DNA from: Entoloma clypeatum
Lineage: Eukaryota > Basidiomycota > Agaricomycetes > Agaricales > Entolomataceae
NCBI GenBank assembly: GCA_963565915.1
Contig: OY751487.1
Span: forward strand, 5,022,001 to 5,086,000
Direction: 5' to 3'
Length of the DNA stretch: 64,000 nucleotides
Shown here piece after piece: positions 1 through 11,055 of the stretch. Position 1 is the first letter of the stretch. Each line of letters opens with the position of its first letter. The translations under genes and the position numbers were made by a program. The notes beneath the pieces are model-generated. The model was not told the origin of the DNA. It was given only the letters and a program-made list of their open reading frames with translations, and made no database searches.

Positions 1-19
1 ATGACATCCAGCCAATATT

Positions 20-1115
20 CTAGATGAACAGCAGACCTGAGTAATGGAACGAAAAAGTTACGTGCGAAAAAAAAACGCACGAAATGGACCACCCATCCAC
101 ACTCTCCACATCAGCGACAACAAAGTCGTAGAGCAGATGATCATGCCGGCAATCAGCACAAGGGAAAGAGACACGAGGTGAATCCTGAAACACACCGCTT
201 CGCAATCTTCGGAATCTCCTTGAAAACCTCTGCACCTCCTTGATCGTCGCAGACCAGGAAATATTGGACGAAAGCATGTGCGCAAGGAGGGCTTGGCTCA
301 GCGGGATAGAAAGGTCCAAAGAAGAAGAAACTGTCATAGTATCCCCTCCGGAGCCCAAGCGCAGCGAGGGCATACAAGAATGGTACCCACATCAGATTTT
401 TCAGAAACGCGGGGATCTGCAACCAACAGCATCAGAAACCCCACAAAAATCCTACGTTAGGCATATGATGCTTACCAGCTGCTTCTGCCCAATCCTGTAG
501 AATCGAATATCCTACACTCCCTGACCCGAAGAAGACGACCGTGGTAGCCAACCAGATCTCAAAGCTGTGCAGGTGAAACCCGTCGACAGGGAACTGGAAA
601 CCGAGCAGCAGGTAGTTGACGATGCTGACGGAGACGGCCGCGGCAATTCCATAGTATGAAAACACGTCTATTGTCTCCAATATCAGATGTATGACCCAAC
701 GAGAAAACAACGAGCGTACAGGACAACATTGAGATCTTGTAATTTATAGGCGCAGAGCACCATATAAACCCGTGAATCTGCTTTGCAATCGGACCGCGTC
801 GTATCCACTGCACAAGCGGGTTAAAGAGCAATCCTCAGTCCACCGTCAACGAATGGGTAGAAAAAGCGGCGCTCACTCGCTACACCCATACGCATACTTC
901 TGCCATGGATGCAATTCGTCATCCACACTCAGCGAGACACCCTCCTTGAATCCTCCCTGCGAATACGCGGTCCACCTAGAAATCATCCCCAGTAGGGGCC
1001 GTAAAGTTGAAAGAACAGAATTTGCCCACCGACTCATGTAGCCCTTCAGCATCAATTTCAACGCCATGTCAAAATCCTCCGACACCGCGGGGTCAACAAA
1101 CCCGCCGCCCCATCA
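20..1115 (-). pseudogene. Decayed family-2 glycosyltransferase (C-terminal half)
   Basis: The reverse strand carries recognisable pieces of a membrane-bound fungal GT2 glycosyltransferase of the type needed for hyphal surface polysaccharide. The catalytic-region motif SEDFDMALKL lies at about 1050-1085. A normal intron (about 976-1030) follows, then GGFKEGVSL and WQKYAYG, and then hydrophobic segments (about 430-710) and a C-terminal membrane region (20-420). The C-terminal part jumps between three frames (for example SATIKEV, then EIPKIAKR, then LIAGMIICSTT), so it has frameshifts. Immediately upstream of the SEDFDM exon there is an in-frame TGA, and the N-terminal GT-A half with its D-D residues is missing from the window. 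Family assignment is from motif recognition. The frameshifts are seen directly, although a few could be unrecognised introns. Confidence 0.65.
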
Positions 1116-1783
1116 AAAAAAAAATTCTAATAGTAACACAAAACCATGACGTCATGGTCCCCAAAATGGCAGTTGCGGAGAATCTCAACGTCGTCGCAGA
1201 AGACGTTGGCGGCTGGTAGCAGAGCATATATAGGTTGAATTTGTACATTGACCTTGTACTCGTCTCATCGCTCATTTCAAAGCTTTTCATAGTATCATAC
1301 GTGAGCACAATATACCAAAGAAATTCCGACCCCAGCTCAGAAAGTCCGGTCCCGCCACCCCCTTGGAAGAACCTTCTGGGTTCATTTACATGATTCCCGT
1401 CCGAGTCCCCAAACGATTTTTAAGAAATTGTCTTGTGTATCAAATAATGGGTTTTTAGTGACGAATATTCTGCGCACAGACCCTCCCGTAAATTGTTTAA
1501 TATATAGGGCCACTGGGTAGCGCGTGCACCAGGGAAATCCATGAAAGCAAGAACGAAAATACTTAACCGTCTCAAGCTGTTTTACATCAGTATGTACATA
1601 TCCTCAGGGGGACTCTTATGAAATATATCCTTCTGGGATGGACGTTTGTGCGGTTATTCGAACACTAGCCTGGTCCTAGAAATGAAACACAACGCGAGTT
1701 GGAACCTTGCGAGGTTGAATATTCGCGTTATCATGTCCCCACGAGAAGGAAAAAACGAGCTTGTGCACTCGGAGGCGCGCGCC
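1116..1783. other. Intergenic, no gene seen
   Basis: Only short chance ORFs are present. There is a CCATGACGTCATGG palindrome at about 1143-1156 containing a TGACGTCA (CRE-type) core, and nothing else that supports a gene. Confidence 0.5.
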
Positions 1784-2213
1784 TCAGTTCAGGAACATAT
1801 TGACCTCCCAAATTTGGCTCTGGTCCGTCATATCCCAACGAACGAGTTCGAGCTGAAACGACAAGCATGATAGGCAAAGTTCTGATTCATGACAGGAGGA
1901 ACTTTCATACGTTATGTGACCGGGATGTTGCATATCCAATGACGAAATTTGTATCGGGAACAGCGAGGCTAGAAGAACGCAAAGAGAGGTACGTCGATCA
2001 TCAGGTATCAGGTCAACTGTGAGGAGAGTGCGAGAAAAGATAGAGATACTTACTAAAACTTGTCCTGGTCTGGGACAGGACGGAGCATCCATTGCCTCGG
2101 CATAGCTTGGCTCACGATGGCCTTGCCAACAGCTGGTTCCCCTTCGAATGAGAAGAACCGTCCTGGGTATTTCACGTTTCCGTACGAGTTCCACTGAACA
2201 ATCCATCGAATGG
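1784..2213 (-). CDS. Ricin-B-type (beta-trefoil) lectin, 5' end unresolved
   Basis: Three exons on the reverse strand splice in phase. Exon a is about 2054-2213, exon b 1911-1968 and exon c 1784-1852, with GT-AG introns of 85 and 58 nt; the stop is at 1784-1786. The product reads WIVQWNSYGN ... FFSFEGEPAVGKAIVS ... QWMLRPV ... FYLAVPDTNFVIGY ... SQIWEVNMF. The spaced W/QW blocks and the G-P-A-G pattern match small fungal ricin-like beta-trefoil lectins, which bind carbohydrate and are abundant in mushrooms. The first lobe with the start codon should lie upstream of an acceptor near 2213, but I could not place it. Open frames up to 2386 do not look lectin-like. It is either a complete gene with a 5' exon I missed or a 5'-damaged copy. 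Confidence 0.5.
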
Positions 2214-3033
2214 CTGAATTTTGAGCATGGGCTGTTGCATACCTCCTGCTCCGGTGGCTGGCCTCGCCCCGCCTCAAAAGACCTGGCGCGAAGGAGGGCG
2301 ACGGGTGCGCCGAAATAGTCTGCCTCGAGGGCGAAGAGTCTGTCTCGTGAGTCGGAGACAGTGTAGACAAAGTGTTCGAGGGACATGTCCCGAGTCAGGT
2401 GGTCGATTATGGTGGGGAGTATTCTGCGCCGAGACCCCGCGGTTTTATATGTAGGACATTTGCTGGGTGACTAAAAAAGAAATGGTGCACCACCTATTCC
2501 GATTTGAGCGGTGTCGGGGCGTAGAGCTCAGAAGTGAATTTGACTGACCGGGTCGGCATTTCACTACGCCAAAGGCGGTTCCATTTCGCGCAAAACTCCG
2601 GGACGGAGCGGAGCCAGATTTGGGAAACGGTATCGACGATGCCGAGGAACAAGGGAGGTACGATAGTGCCAGAAGCGTCCGGCGGTGCAGCCGTGGGGGG
2701 AGGAAGGGGCGGTACAATGTATCTCAAGCTTAAGTACTATCATGATACCTTTCACAATGATAGTGTGATCCGGTTGGCAATGGAACGGGCGAAGGCTCCA
2801 AGTATATGTAGCACTGTCCACGCAATGTCCACCGAGTTCCCTCCAAGGTACGTTGCTTGGCAAAGCTTATCTATGTTCCGGATCCTTGTATTAGTTTCGG
2901 ACCCGACTCGCAAGGCGGCGCACCGTGACCTTGTGGGCGGAGGAGAAAGGAGTCAAAGCCGCTGGACAACAAGTATAAACAACATACGCGTCCTTCGTTA
3001 ACGCGATCCACGACAGCCTCTTCATCGTCCACG
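2214..3033. other. Upstream region with unassigned reverse-strand ORFs
   Basis: Several reverse-strand open frames occur (2445-2717, 2494-2727, 2564-2863). Two segments look protein-like: one around VDTVSQIWLRSVPEFCAKW at about 2560-2640 and one around HLTRDMSLEHFVYTVSDS at 2340-2420. I could not join them into a gene or recognise a family. They may be exons of a decayed gene. The last part (about 2900-3033) must also hold the Rpn8 promoter. Confidence 0.3.
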
Positions 3034-4263
3034 ATGGTCGCAACGACGACAGAACAAGTATGTTTTTCATTCTTTCAACAATAGCAAAATTTTTGAAAAT
3101 ATCAACCTGATTGTCTCTAACAGCTATCAGCACTAGCCGCCACAACCGTCAGTACGTTTTCCCTACATCTCATATCCATTACCTCGCTGATCTTTGTTCA
3201 TTTCTGATACACAGTCGTGCACCCCCTCGTCCTCCTCTCAGTGACAGACCACCATGCCCGCTCCGTCTCTCGAAACTCTACAAAACGCGTGATCGGTGTC
3301 CTTTTGGGGCAGGACAACGGTCAGACTATCAATGTGGCCAACTCATTTGGGATCCCGTTCGAGGAGGACGAGAAGGACAGTAAAACGTGGTTTCTGGATC
3401 ATAATTATATCGAGGGGATGTATGATATGTTCAAGAAGGTCAACGGTACGTTTCCTCGTGGGGGATTTTACTTGGATTTTGGACTGATGTGGGGACTTGA
3501 CTGGACAGCACGAGAACGAATGATAGGGTGGTACCATACTGGACCGAAGCTGAGGGCGTCGGATCAGGAGATAAATGATCTTTTCAAACGATATGTGGCA
3601 AAGCCTGTGATGGTCATTGTCGATGTACGGCCGCACACCGTCGGTATCCCCACCGACGCCTACTTTGCCGTCGAAGAAATCAAAGACGTGCGTTGCCCAT
3701 GTCACAACATACCCTGATCTCATCCTTTTCCTTTGCAACTTCAGGATGGCACAGAAACACGGAAAACCTTCCTCCATGTCCCCTCCGCCATCGAAGCCGA
3801 AGAAGCCGAGGAAATCGGCGTCGAGCACCTCCTCCGCGACATCAAAGACTCCACCACCACCACCCTCGCCACCCGCGTCAGCGAACGGCTCGCCTCCCTC
3901 CGCGGGCTCCAATCCCGCCTGTCCGATATCCGGAATTACCTCGTCGACGTCGCGTCGGGTACCATGCCAGTAAACCACCAGGTTGCGTACCACCTACAAG
4001 ATGCCCTGAATCTGTTGCCTGATTTGTCCGGCGCCGGAACGACGCAGAGCTTTGCGACAAGCACCAACGATCAGATGTTGGTGATTTATCTGAGCAGTCT
4101 GTTGAGGGCGGTTATTGCGCTGCATGGGTTGGTGGATAATAAGGCGACGATTGGGAGGGCGGAGCTGGAGGAGGGGGAGAAGAAGGATGAGAAAGCCAAG
4201 AAGGACGAGAAGGAGAAGGGAGGGGAAAGGGCAGGGAAGGATAGTGAGAAGAAAGATGTATAA
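3034..4263 (+). CDS. RPN8: 26S proteasome lid subunit Rpn8 (PSMD7), MPN domain
   Basis: Five exons: 3034-3057, 3124-3151, 3215-3445, 3509-3687 and 3745-4263. All introns are GT-AG and phases agree, giving 326 aa. The N-terminal MPN/Mov34 domain reads [35 protein letters not shown] and a [10 protein letters not shown] block. The JAMM metal motif of Rpn11 is not present, as expected for the inactive partner Rpn8. The C-terminal half has the helical region used to dimerise with Rpn11 and pack in the lid helical bundle ([19 protein letters not shown]). The tail is a lysine/glutamate-rich run, usual for this protein. Rpn8 acts in the 19S regulatory particle in degradation of ubiquitinated proteins. 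The ATG at 3034 is chosen because MVATTTEQ is followed directly by a good donor and the next exon continues the conserved domain start. Confidence 0.95.
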
Positions 4264-4422
4264 TTGTGTTGTAGACTGGAAAATTTTACCCACCGACCTA
4301 CAGGCGGTACTTAGGCTCCTAGGACATGGAATTAACGTGAGGAGAATAGCTTTAGAACATGAACGCGTTTGACGTATTAGAGGTTACTCACTAGAGATCT
4401 GTATTCCAGTGTTGTCATGACT

Positions 4423-4445
4423 GTAGTCTGACTCAGTCAGACTAC
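4423..4445. repeat. Perfect 11-bp inverted repeat, 1-nt spacer
   Basis: GTAGTCTGACT, one C, then AGTCAGACTAC: a perfect hairpin 160 bp after the Rpn8 stop. A partial further copy (TAGTCTGACT) occurs at about 4478-4487, inside a second inverted pair, CCCTTGA (4468-4474) / TCAAGGG (4492-4498). It could shape the 3' UTR or be a remnant of a small transposon. The sequence does not tell which. Confidence 0.6.
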
Positions 4446-4949
4446 GATGTAGACATCATAGTCATGACCCTTGACTATAGTCTGACTGACATCAAGGGTT
4501 TGAAAGGGTTCGTGTGATATTACCATATACAGCATTAACGTCTACACTGCGGCGATATTCAGATATGATATTGTAGTTATACACATGTGCTCTTTTCTCC
4601 TTCAAGTTGTTCGTCAATGCCAAGACCGAACATTCCAGCTCCATTTCCCCCTCACCGCAAACAACTGCAGTTCCATAAGATACCCCTCTGCCTAGTGCGA
4701 GAACATACCTCCAAGATCATACGGTTCCTCCACGCACTCTACCTACTGTTCCACCCTTTGCGTTATGTACGGAATGGGCAGCCATCCGATTATTACTTAC
4801 GAGGACTGTTGGAACCTGAGCAAAATAAAAGGTTGGTTGGCAAGGTTCATGTTTGTACCGGAGGCTGTGTGTGCACGCTCCCTGGAACACCAACGCATAC
4901 GTCTCAAGTTAAGCACAACTTTGTCCCGGGCTTGAGCGACTTTTTTCTC

Positions 4950-4977
4950 TTTTTTTTTTTTTGGGGGGGGGGGGGGG
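4950..4977. repeat. T13-G15 homopolymer junction
   Basis: Thirteen T followed directly by fifteen G. Such a tract is prone to length error in sequencing and replication. Confidence 0.9.
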
Positions 4978-5314
4978 CAGAGCAACATGAGTTGTAAACC
5001 GATCGAGAACAATAAAGGGCGGAATGTTTCTTTAAGTCGAACCGTGAGCATTGTCATAGCTAGAGATAGTCCTTTGGGGTGTGTGTCAGTGAACATGTCC
5101 CAATGTATACCTTCTGCCAATGTTGAGGGGGAACATTGGATTCTCGCGAGGGACTAGGATCTGAGGCTTGTTCTTCAGACCCTTCCTTGAGCTTCCTTGC
5201 CGCCTAGAATCACAAGCATGTATAAGCGGCGTGAACAACTCGACAATGTCCGTGATTCAACGTTCAGACTCACGTAGCAGCAGACGAACGAAGGAGGCCC
5301 AAACAGTTCTCGCC

Positions 5315-6702
5315 CTATCCCGCCACTTTCGGCAACTTACTATTATATACCCACCCGCTCTCACACCGAGCCCTTGTAATCTTATACCTCACGTCTCCCT
5401 CGTCATACTTCCCCGCAAGCCATTCCTGGGCTCCATCGATCCACCGATCATCCCCATAATTTCTGGAGCATGTAATTCCACCCCAAATTTTCGAATACTA
5501 ATGGTGACGAAGCGGCGCATGGTCAGTGCAAACTATAATGAGAGAAGACGAGCGATTGGGTTTTTTACTTTGTCATACACCTCCCAGCGGATATTCCCCC
5601 ACCCGTCGTCTCCAAGGCCATGTTCGTCGATGACGCGGTTGAGCGCGTCAAAGATCTCCGTCACGAATCCGTCCGTCCAGCGCCAGAACACGTCTCCGAG
5701 GTCAGACTCTTCCTCGATGCCCTCCGGGGTATTTTCTATCTCGTCGTGATATCTCGGCGGCAGAGGAGGGCGGCTTGGCACCGCCCGTAGATGATCTACA
5801 GAGGGGGATGGAGGTAGAGGGGTTGTAGGACGTTGGGGGTACGACTCCAGTTGGTGAAGTGCGGTTTGAAGGGCGCGAAATCGGTCACTTGACGACGACC
5901 ACCGGGTGTACGCCTCGTGAGGGTGTCCCAGCGTTTCGTTGCAGCGCTCCCATACCCAGGGCTTGAACTGGCGCTTGAGCTTCCTGAGTTCTTGGTTCGG
6001 CGTGTAGGGGTCGTAGTTGGGATCCGGCTGGGACGGTAAAATTCGTATGACTGTTGGCGCGACGTCGGCATTCGGGGCGTACGCGTCTGGGGTGGGGAAT
6101 GCGCTGCGAGATATGGGTGGTTTTTTGTCTTGTTGCGCGCCGCTTCTCCAGGCTGAAGTTGTATGTTTGGAGTGAATATCGGGATTGGAATGATGGAATG
6201 TGAGTGAGACGCACTATTTCTCGAATCCTTCGGGGCCGTCATGCTTCTCCCATGCTTTGCGTTCGACTTGTCGTTCGTTGTAGAGGTAAGCGCAGACAGG
6301 CTGAATCGAGCCCTTGGAAGAGCTTGGGACGGACATCCCCGTCCTGAAATGTCAGGGAGGGGGGATAAACTCTGCAAAATTGAAAGAAGATATATATTGA
6401 TCCGTACTACGCACTCGTAGTTTTCGAACTGGAGGCCCTGGAATTCTCTGTCGTTCAGTCGATAGAGCCTTCTAGCGCCTGTCTTGGTTATCTATCCACA
6501 TAGTGGCGGAGTCAGTGTATGTCGTAACAAATATCTGAATTTATACCTTTGCATACCGTGGAACATTGGACTGACGCCATGTAGTGGGATCCGTCCGTCC
6601 TTCTTTCGGTTTCTTCTTTGCTTGTGCACAAACCTTCTTACTCGTCTCACCAGCTGGGTATGGCGCTGTCGACGTGGTAGTTGATCGCTTTGTGGGGGCC
6701 AT
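5315..6702 (-). CDS. Protein with N-terminal XPA-like DNA-repair domain
   Basis: Five exons on the reverse strand: 6547-6702, 6415-6491, 6215-6343, 5569-6103 and 5315-5497. All have GT-AG introns with two GTGCGT donors, and the phases agree to give 359 aa. After a basic N-terminus (MAPTKRSTT...), residues about 53-110 read ITKTGARRLYRLNDREF ... YLYNERQVERKAWEKH. This matches the C-terminal part of the XPA fold (the ITKT-A-x-x-x-Y-x-L-x-D pattern and the following charged helix), which binds DNA in nucleotide-excision repair. The zinc finger that precedes it in true XPA is absent, so this is probably an XPA-fold protein of the kind common in basidiomycetes, not Rad14 itself. The rest is acidic and tryptophan-rich (DLGDVFWRWTDGFV, IRWEVYDKY, DRWIDGAQEWL) with no family I recognise. 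Nuclear location is inferred. Confidence 0.75.
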
Positions 6703-7242
6703 GGTAGTTGTGAACCGTTATAATTGAAAACAGGGGTCGTCCTCGGTCACTTTATACTTAGTTGTCTCAGAATTGTCTCGGATTTCAAATATGAATAATC
6801 TCATACGGAGGAATGATCTTCTCCTGCTGTAGATTGTCACATTCCACGATTTGTTTTGACCTGATGCAGAACTTTGTACTAGTAGGTTGGGCGTCATATC
6901 CTTGGAGAAAAGGCTGCCGTAAGATTGAAAAGACTTGCCACACCACTCACAGATACTTGATTTGTTCATCCCAGTGGCACGAGCTGGCATGCGAGGCTGG
7001 CACTTGAGTTCCGCACGCGAACCGCACAACGTAACGTGACCTTTCACGTAATCACTGACACCGCGGCTTATTAATATTTTTTCTTCGTCTCAAATCTTGT
7101 CTTCTCCCCCCATCTCAGTCGGACTCTCCGTCGTCAAAAGTATGTCTTTTGTTTTTCCTCTGCGCGTTCTCATGAGATCATTGCTGGTTTCAAGAAAGTC
7201 GTCGAAACCCAAAATTTCTCGAAGGAAAACCGAAAAAAAAGA
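6703..7242. promoter_or_regulatory. Divergent promoter region (XPA-like / Gis2)
   Basis: 540 bp separate the two start codons of oppositely transcribed genes, so both promoters must lie here. No unambiguous TATA box was seen. The reverse ORF at 6718-7047 is considered chance. Confidence 0.5.
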
Positions 7243-8630
7243 ATGTCTGGTGGTCGTGGATGCTTTAACTGTGGAGGCTGTGCGTTGCGTTCTCCCGAAT
7301 TTTGTTGTTTTCCCCCACCCTCTTCTCTTCTGTGATTCGACGATTGGGTCAGTGCTTGTTGGCGTAGCGAGGATGGTTTTCTGGAGCCATTTTTCTTACG
7401 CCCTCGTTCTGCACAATCGTCCCCTCTCTTGTGTTTGTTTTCTGTGTGTTGCGTGTGTGCGGTGCTGACGGGCCGCTGTTTTCTGCCTTTTTTTTTTCGC
7501 ATACCGGTATCGTCGTTCGTTACATCGATATCGAACAATATACTGCCTCTTGAAAATGATCGTCCTCCATCGCAACGCGCCCCTACAAATCCGATTCAAA
7601 TAAACTATCAACCACAATCTTCGATCACATCTGATCTTCTCTTTTTTCCCCTTCTCCAATCAGTCGGTCACCAAGCTGCAAGCTGCCCCAAAGCTGGCAC
7701 GCCGACCTGGTAATCGCCCTTTCCTCTGAAGGGTGCTCATGACCGGTTTCTCGTCTATCTACTGATTCGTATGCCGTTTGCTTTGGTCAGCTACAACTGT
7801 AAGTGGATCGTCATTGCCGTTCGGGAGCGAGGTCTTATTCAGTGTGTGTGTTTCCTAGGCGGTGGCGAAGGCCATGTCTCTAGGGACTGCACACAAGAAG
7901 TCAAAGCCAAGTCTTGCTACAAGTGCGGGCAGGAAGGGCACATCGTACGCCTACGTCTCTCAACCAACCGCCATCGTATTTTGCTAACGATTTTCTTGCC
8001 TACAGTCCCGCGATTGCCCCACTGCCTCGTCAGGTGGAGGATTCGGTGGCGGTAGTGGCGGTGGCGGAGGTGGAGGCGGAGGCAGCTCAAACGCAGAGTG
8101 CTACCGCTGCGGCAAGGTCGGTCATATCGCCCGGAACTGCTCCGAGAGTGGAAACGGTGGTGGTGGTGGATATGGTGGCGGTGGTGGAAGCTATGGTGGC
8201 GGCGGTGGTGGCGGTGGCGGTGGGTTTGGTGGAGGGTCGCAGAAGACTTGGTGGGTTCCGTCTCCTTCCTTCCTCATATACGATTGTTAACATATTGCCT
8301 TTCTTCGCTGGTACAGCTACTCGTGTGGTGGTGTAGGCCATTTGTCTCGTGATTGCGTCCAGGGTGCCAAGTGCTACAACTGCAACGGTGTCGTGAGTGT
8401 GATCTTGGTTTGAGGCTGTTGAGCCCTGATTGAGACATTGTCATTTTCTTTTTGTAGGGTCATATCAGCAGGGACTGCACTCAGCCCCAAAAACGTGCTT
8501 GCTACACTTGCGGAGGGGAAGGGTGAGTTTTTTGGAGTACGATGAGCATGGGGTCTTTTTCTGATGGTGCTTCGCCTTCTGCAGTCATTTATCCCGCGAC
8601 TGCCCAGGAGCTGGTGATGCTGCTGCTTGA
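7243..8630 (+). CDS. GIS2: CCHC zinc-knuckle nucleic-acid-binding protein (CNBP/Gis2 homologue)
   Basis: Eight small exons: 7243-7279, 7664-7709, 7791-7798, 7859-7944, 8006-8250, 8317-8392, 8458-8522 and 8585-8630. All are GT-AG and in phase, giving 202 aa. The third exon is only 8 nt. The protein is seven CCHC zinc knuckles ([98 protein letters not shown]). Seven knuckles is the number in yeast Gis2 and human CNBP. Long glycine-rich linkers (about residues 68-130) flank knuckle 4 and look like RGG-type low-complexity RNA-binding sequence. Family members bind mRNA and translating ribosomes and act in translation control and stress granules. Several introns cut inside a knuckle, between its Cys pair and the GH. 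Confidence 0.93.
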
Positions 8631-8980
8631 CTTGAAGGTTCCCCCTGACTCGATTCTGATCTGGTCCTGTGTACAACTCAACCTCGATTCTTCATCCTGT
8701 CGAATTACTGTTCTCTTTTCCCTATTTTCTTACCCTTGTACATGTGCAAAATGAAAATATCCTCGCAGTACACCCCCTTATATGACGCCGCGCAGGTTGA
8801 CCGCGTCCATTCGATATTGACTGGGCAATGAAAGCGACAAGGCTGATGTCCCCCGACTCAACCCGTGTTTGTTTGTACCCCACGGAATCCAAACACAAAA
8901 ATCTTCCCACCTGTCATCCCTTCCCCCGATTTTTCACACCCCCCCTCCCCTCCTCCCCCAAAAAAAATCATATAGAAACG

Positions 8981-9746
8981 ATGCGAGCTGCCCTCCGCCT
9001 GGCGCGCCAACAGCACCGAGCGTTCCCCCATCGCTCCGTGCGCAGCCTCACGACCACCGCAAACCACGTTGGCGCCGACAGCAGCAGTGCCAGCTCTTCC
9101 TCACCAGCACCGGCGAAAACCGTCCCGCTGTCGAACGTCGAGGCAGCGTGGGCGAAGATGTCGGATCCGGAGAAGCTGACGATCCAGGAGCAGCTTGAGG
9201 AGATCCAGAAGAGGGATTGGAAGACGCTGTCTATTGACGAGAAAAAGGCTGGTGCGTTCGACGTCCGGACACCCACCCCCGGGTTTCTCTCCTGGCACCC
9301 CTGGTCAGTTTCCGGAATTAGGCTGACTGTGTGGGTGTGGTTTTTTTCTTTGGAACAGCGTACTACGTGGCGTTTGGCCCGCATGGACCTCGGGCTCCGA
9401 CTAGCCAGCCTGGCGACGGGGTCAAAATATTCTTTTGGACAGTGGCCCTGGTGGGTGTCGCGGGTGTTCTTATGCTCGGCATTCGCTCGATCGGTGCGTT
9501 GTTTCTCTTTTTCCTTTTCTCGTGGGTGTCTGATGGTCTGGTTGCAGCTCCACCACCACCGAAGACGATGACGAAGGAGTGGGAGGAGGCGACGAACGCC
9601 CGTGCGTTGGAGATGAAGCTCAATCCTATCACTGGTACGTGCCTTCAGGAGCTGTTGCTCGTCTTCCGTCGTTAACTTCTATACCCTCCCGAATAGGTAT
9701 CTCGTCAGAAGGATACTCCGGCAAGGGCTTCGTCCAGAGCAAGTAG
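8981..9746 (+). CDS. COX5: Cytochrome c oxidase subunit IV (fungal Cox5), mitochondrial
   Basis: Four exons: 8981-9251, 9359-9493, 9548-9634 and 9697-9746. All are GT-AG and in phase, giving 180 aa. The N-terminus (MRAALRLARQQHRAFPHRSV) is rich in R, A and H without acidic residues, a typical mitochondrial presequence. The mature part has AAWAKMSDPEKLTIQEQLEE, WKTLSIDEKKAAYYVAFGPHG, one membrane helix (FFWTVALVGVAGVLMLGIRS) and a C-terminal tail with MTKEWEEATNARALEMKLNP. This layout is that of COX IV, the nuclear-encoded subunit around the catalytic core in the inner membrane. Presequence cleavage probably falls near residues 20-30 (inference). The ATG follows a long pyrimidine-rich leader. 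Confidence 0.93.
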
Positions 9747-10084
9747 GATTCCCCCTAGAGGTTCTTTTTTTTCCTATTATTTATCCAAAAGAGACCTTTT
9801 TCTCTTCCTACTACTTCTCCCCCAACCCCGAACGCCCAACACGTCCACTCACATACTCTCCCTTTCCCTCACTCCCGCTATACACCTCGCAATAGCGTAG
9901 AATGGGCACTCTCGCTGCCTCTCGCTGCCCTCTCAACCTCTTGCATGTTCCGTAGCAAACACAAGATAAATTTAATCGGTTTCTGACTTTTGCTTTTTTG
10001 CTCCCATATCTTTTCGTGTAGATCTGATGGAGATGGGAAGAAGCAGCCCAACTTGTACGCTTTTTCCAAGAGCTTACTCGGTGC

Positions 10085-10370
10085 ATGCCTACCAATTCAA
10101 AGAATCCCGACTTACCGCCCGAGTGTCACGTTGACGAAAAATGGCAGGCTAAGGTCATTCCTACGCTCACTGAATGGCTGGTACGCAATCGGCGCCTTTG
10201 TATTATTCGAACACACCATCTGCGACACCCTTCGGAGTATCTGCCGGGCTTTATATGGCGACCTGGATCTTGACCTCGAGGATGACACACCCATTGGCTG
10301 TAGCAAGATGATCCCAGCTTTCACCAGGACTCTTAAATACTCCCTGGTATGATTTTGGGACCTACTCACA
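10085..10370 (+). pseudogene. Fragment of a basidiomycete repeat-associated ORF
   Basis: Two overlapping frames carry parts of one protein: LPPECHVDEKWQAKVIPTL in one frame, then CDTLRSICRALYGDLDLDL in another. The start resembles a poorly characterised family (LPP-x-C, W, PTL) that occurs many times in mushroom genomes, often near transposons. The frame change and lack of a start mark it as a remnant. Recognition is from memory and weak. Confidence 0.35.
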
Positions 10371-11055
10371 TGTTTCTAGCCAAGTCAACGCCTTTCTGAG
10401 TGGCACAGTAACTTCGGTTCCACTGTTATTGTGATCGCCATTGCTTCTCGTAGACGGCTTTTGAACGGATTCAATGCTGAAACTGACAGTCTGGCATCCG
10501 CTTCAGTTCCAAGGTTTAGTTACATCGAGTCCGTTTCCGACAATTCATAACTATTCAGTAGTTCACACTCATCGTCAACTGTCGAACGAAACGGGTTTGT
10601 GGCTTGAACGTGAGGAAGCACATCTCCCTCTCGCAGTTTTAATCACGAAGTTCTGGTTAAAGTCTTTTACACCTCTATTCGTCGTATCTTGTTACTCACT
10701 GCCCCATGCCAGTGATATTTTACGCAGCTGTCCAAAGGTATGGGACATTCAGGGAGCTGACACAAGTGTGGGTTTCCAGGAAATCGGTCGCGCTAGAATC
10801 GGTGGGTACACTGAAACTGCATGGTTGTAACGGACGGCGATGGGAAGGGCTGGAGTGGCGCATGTGACGGTCGTGTGGCAGTGATGGAGTAACTAATGTA
10901 CTCAATCTTGATAGGTTTTACTTGTAACACATTGAGAGAATGTCACGAAGGTTCGGTATTGCCGTACAACAAATCAGAGAACATGTTAGATAGACGGGAA
11001 GGAAGAAGAATGTTGTACAAACGGAATGACAAGACATATTGTATGCTCGTTGCGT
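10371..11055. other. Intergenic, nothing assigned
   Basis: Weak short ORFs only. This is the 3' flank of the NLR pseudogene. Confidence 0.5.

Larger units (their letters stand above)
4264..5314. other. Convergent 3' intergenic region
   Basis: This lies between the 3' ends of Rpn8 (+) and the XPA-like gene (-). It holds a perfect hairpin and a T-run/G-run tract, listed separately, and no coding signal I trust. The ORF at 4587-4997 has no recognisable protein character. Confidence 0.6.

Noticed and set aside
4587..4997. 136-codon ORF ending in FFFFWGGGG
   Set aside because: Runs through the T/G homopolymer tract and has no recognisable domain.
6718..7047. Reverse ORF with CEWCGKSF, possible zinc finger
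   Set aside because: Only one isolated CxxC, no spliced continuation, and it lies in the divergent promoter.
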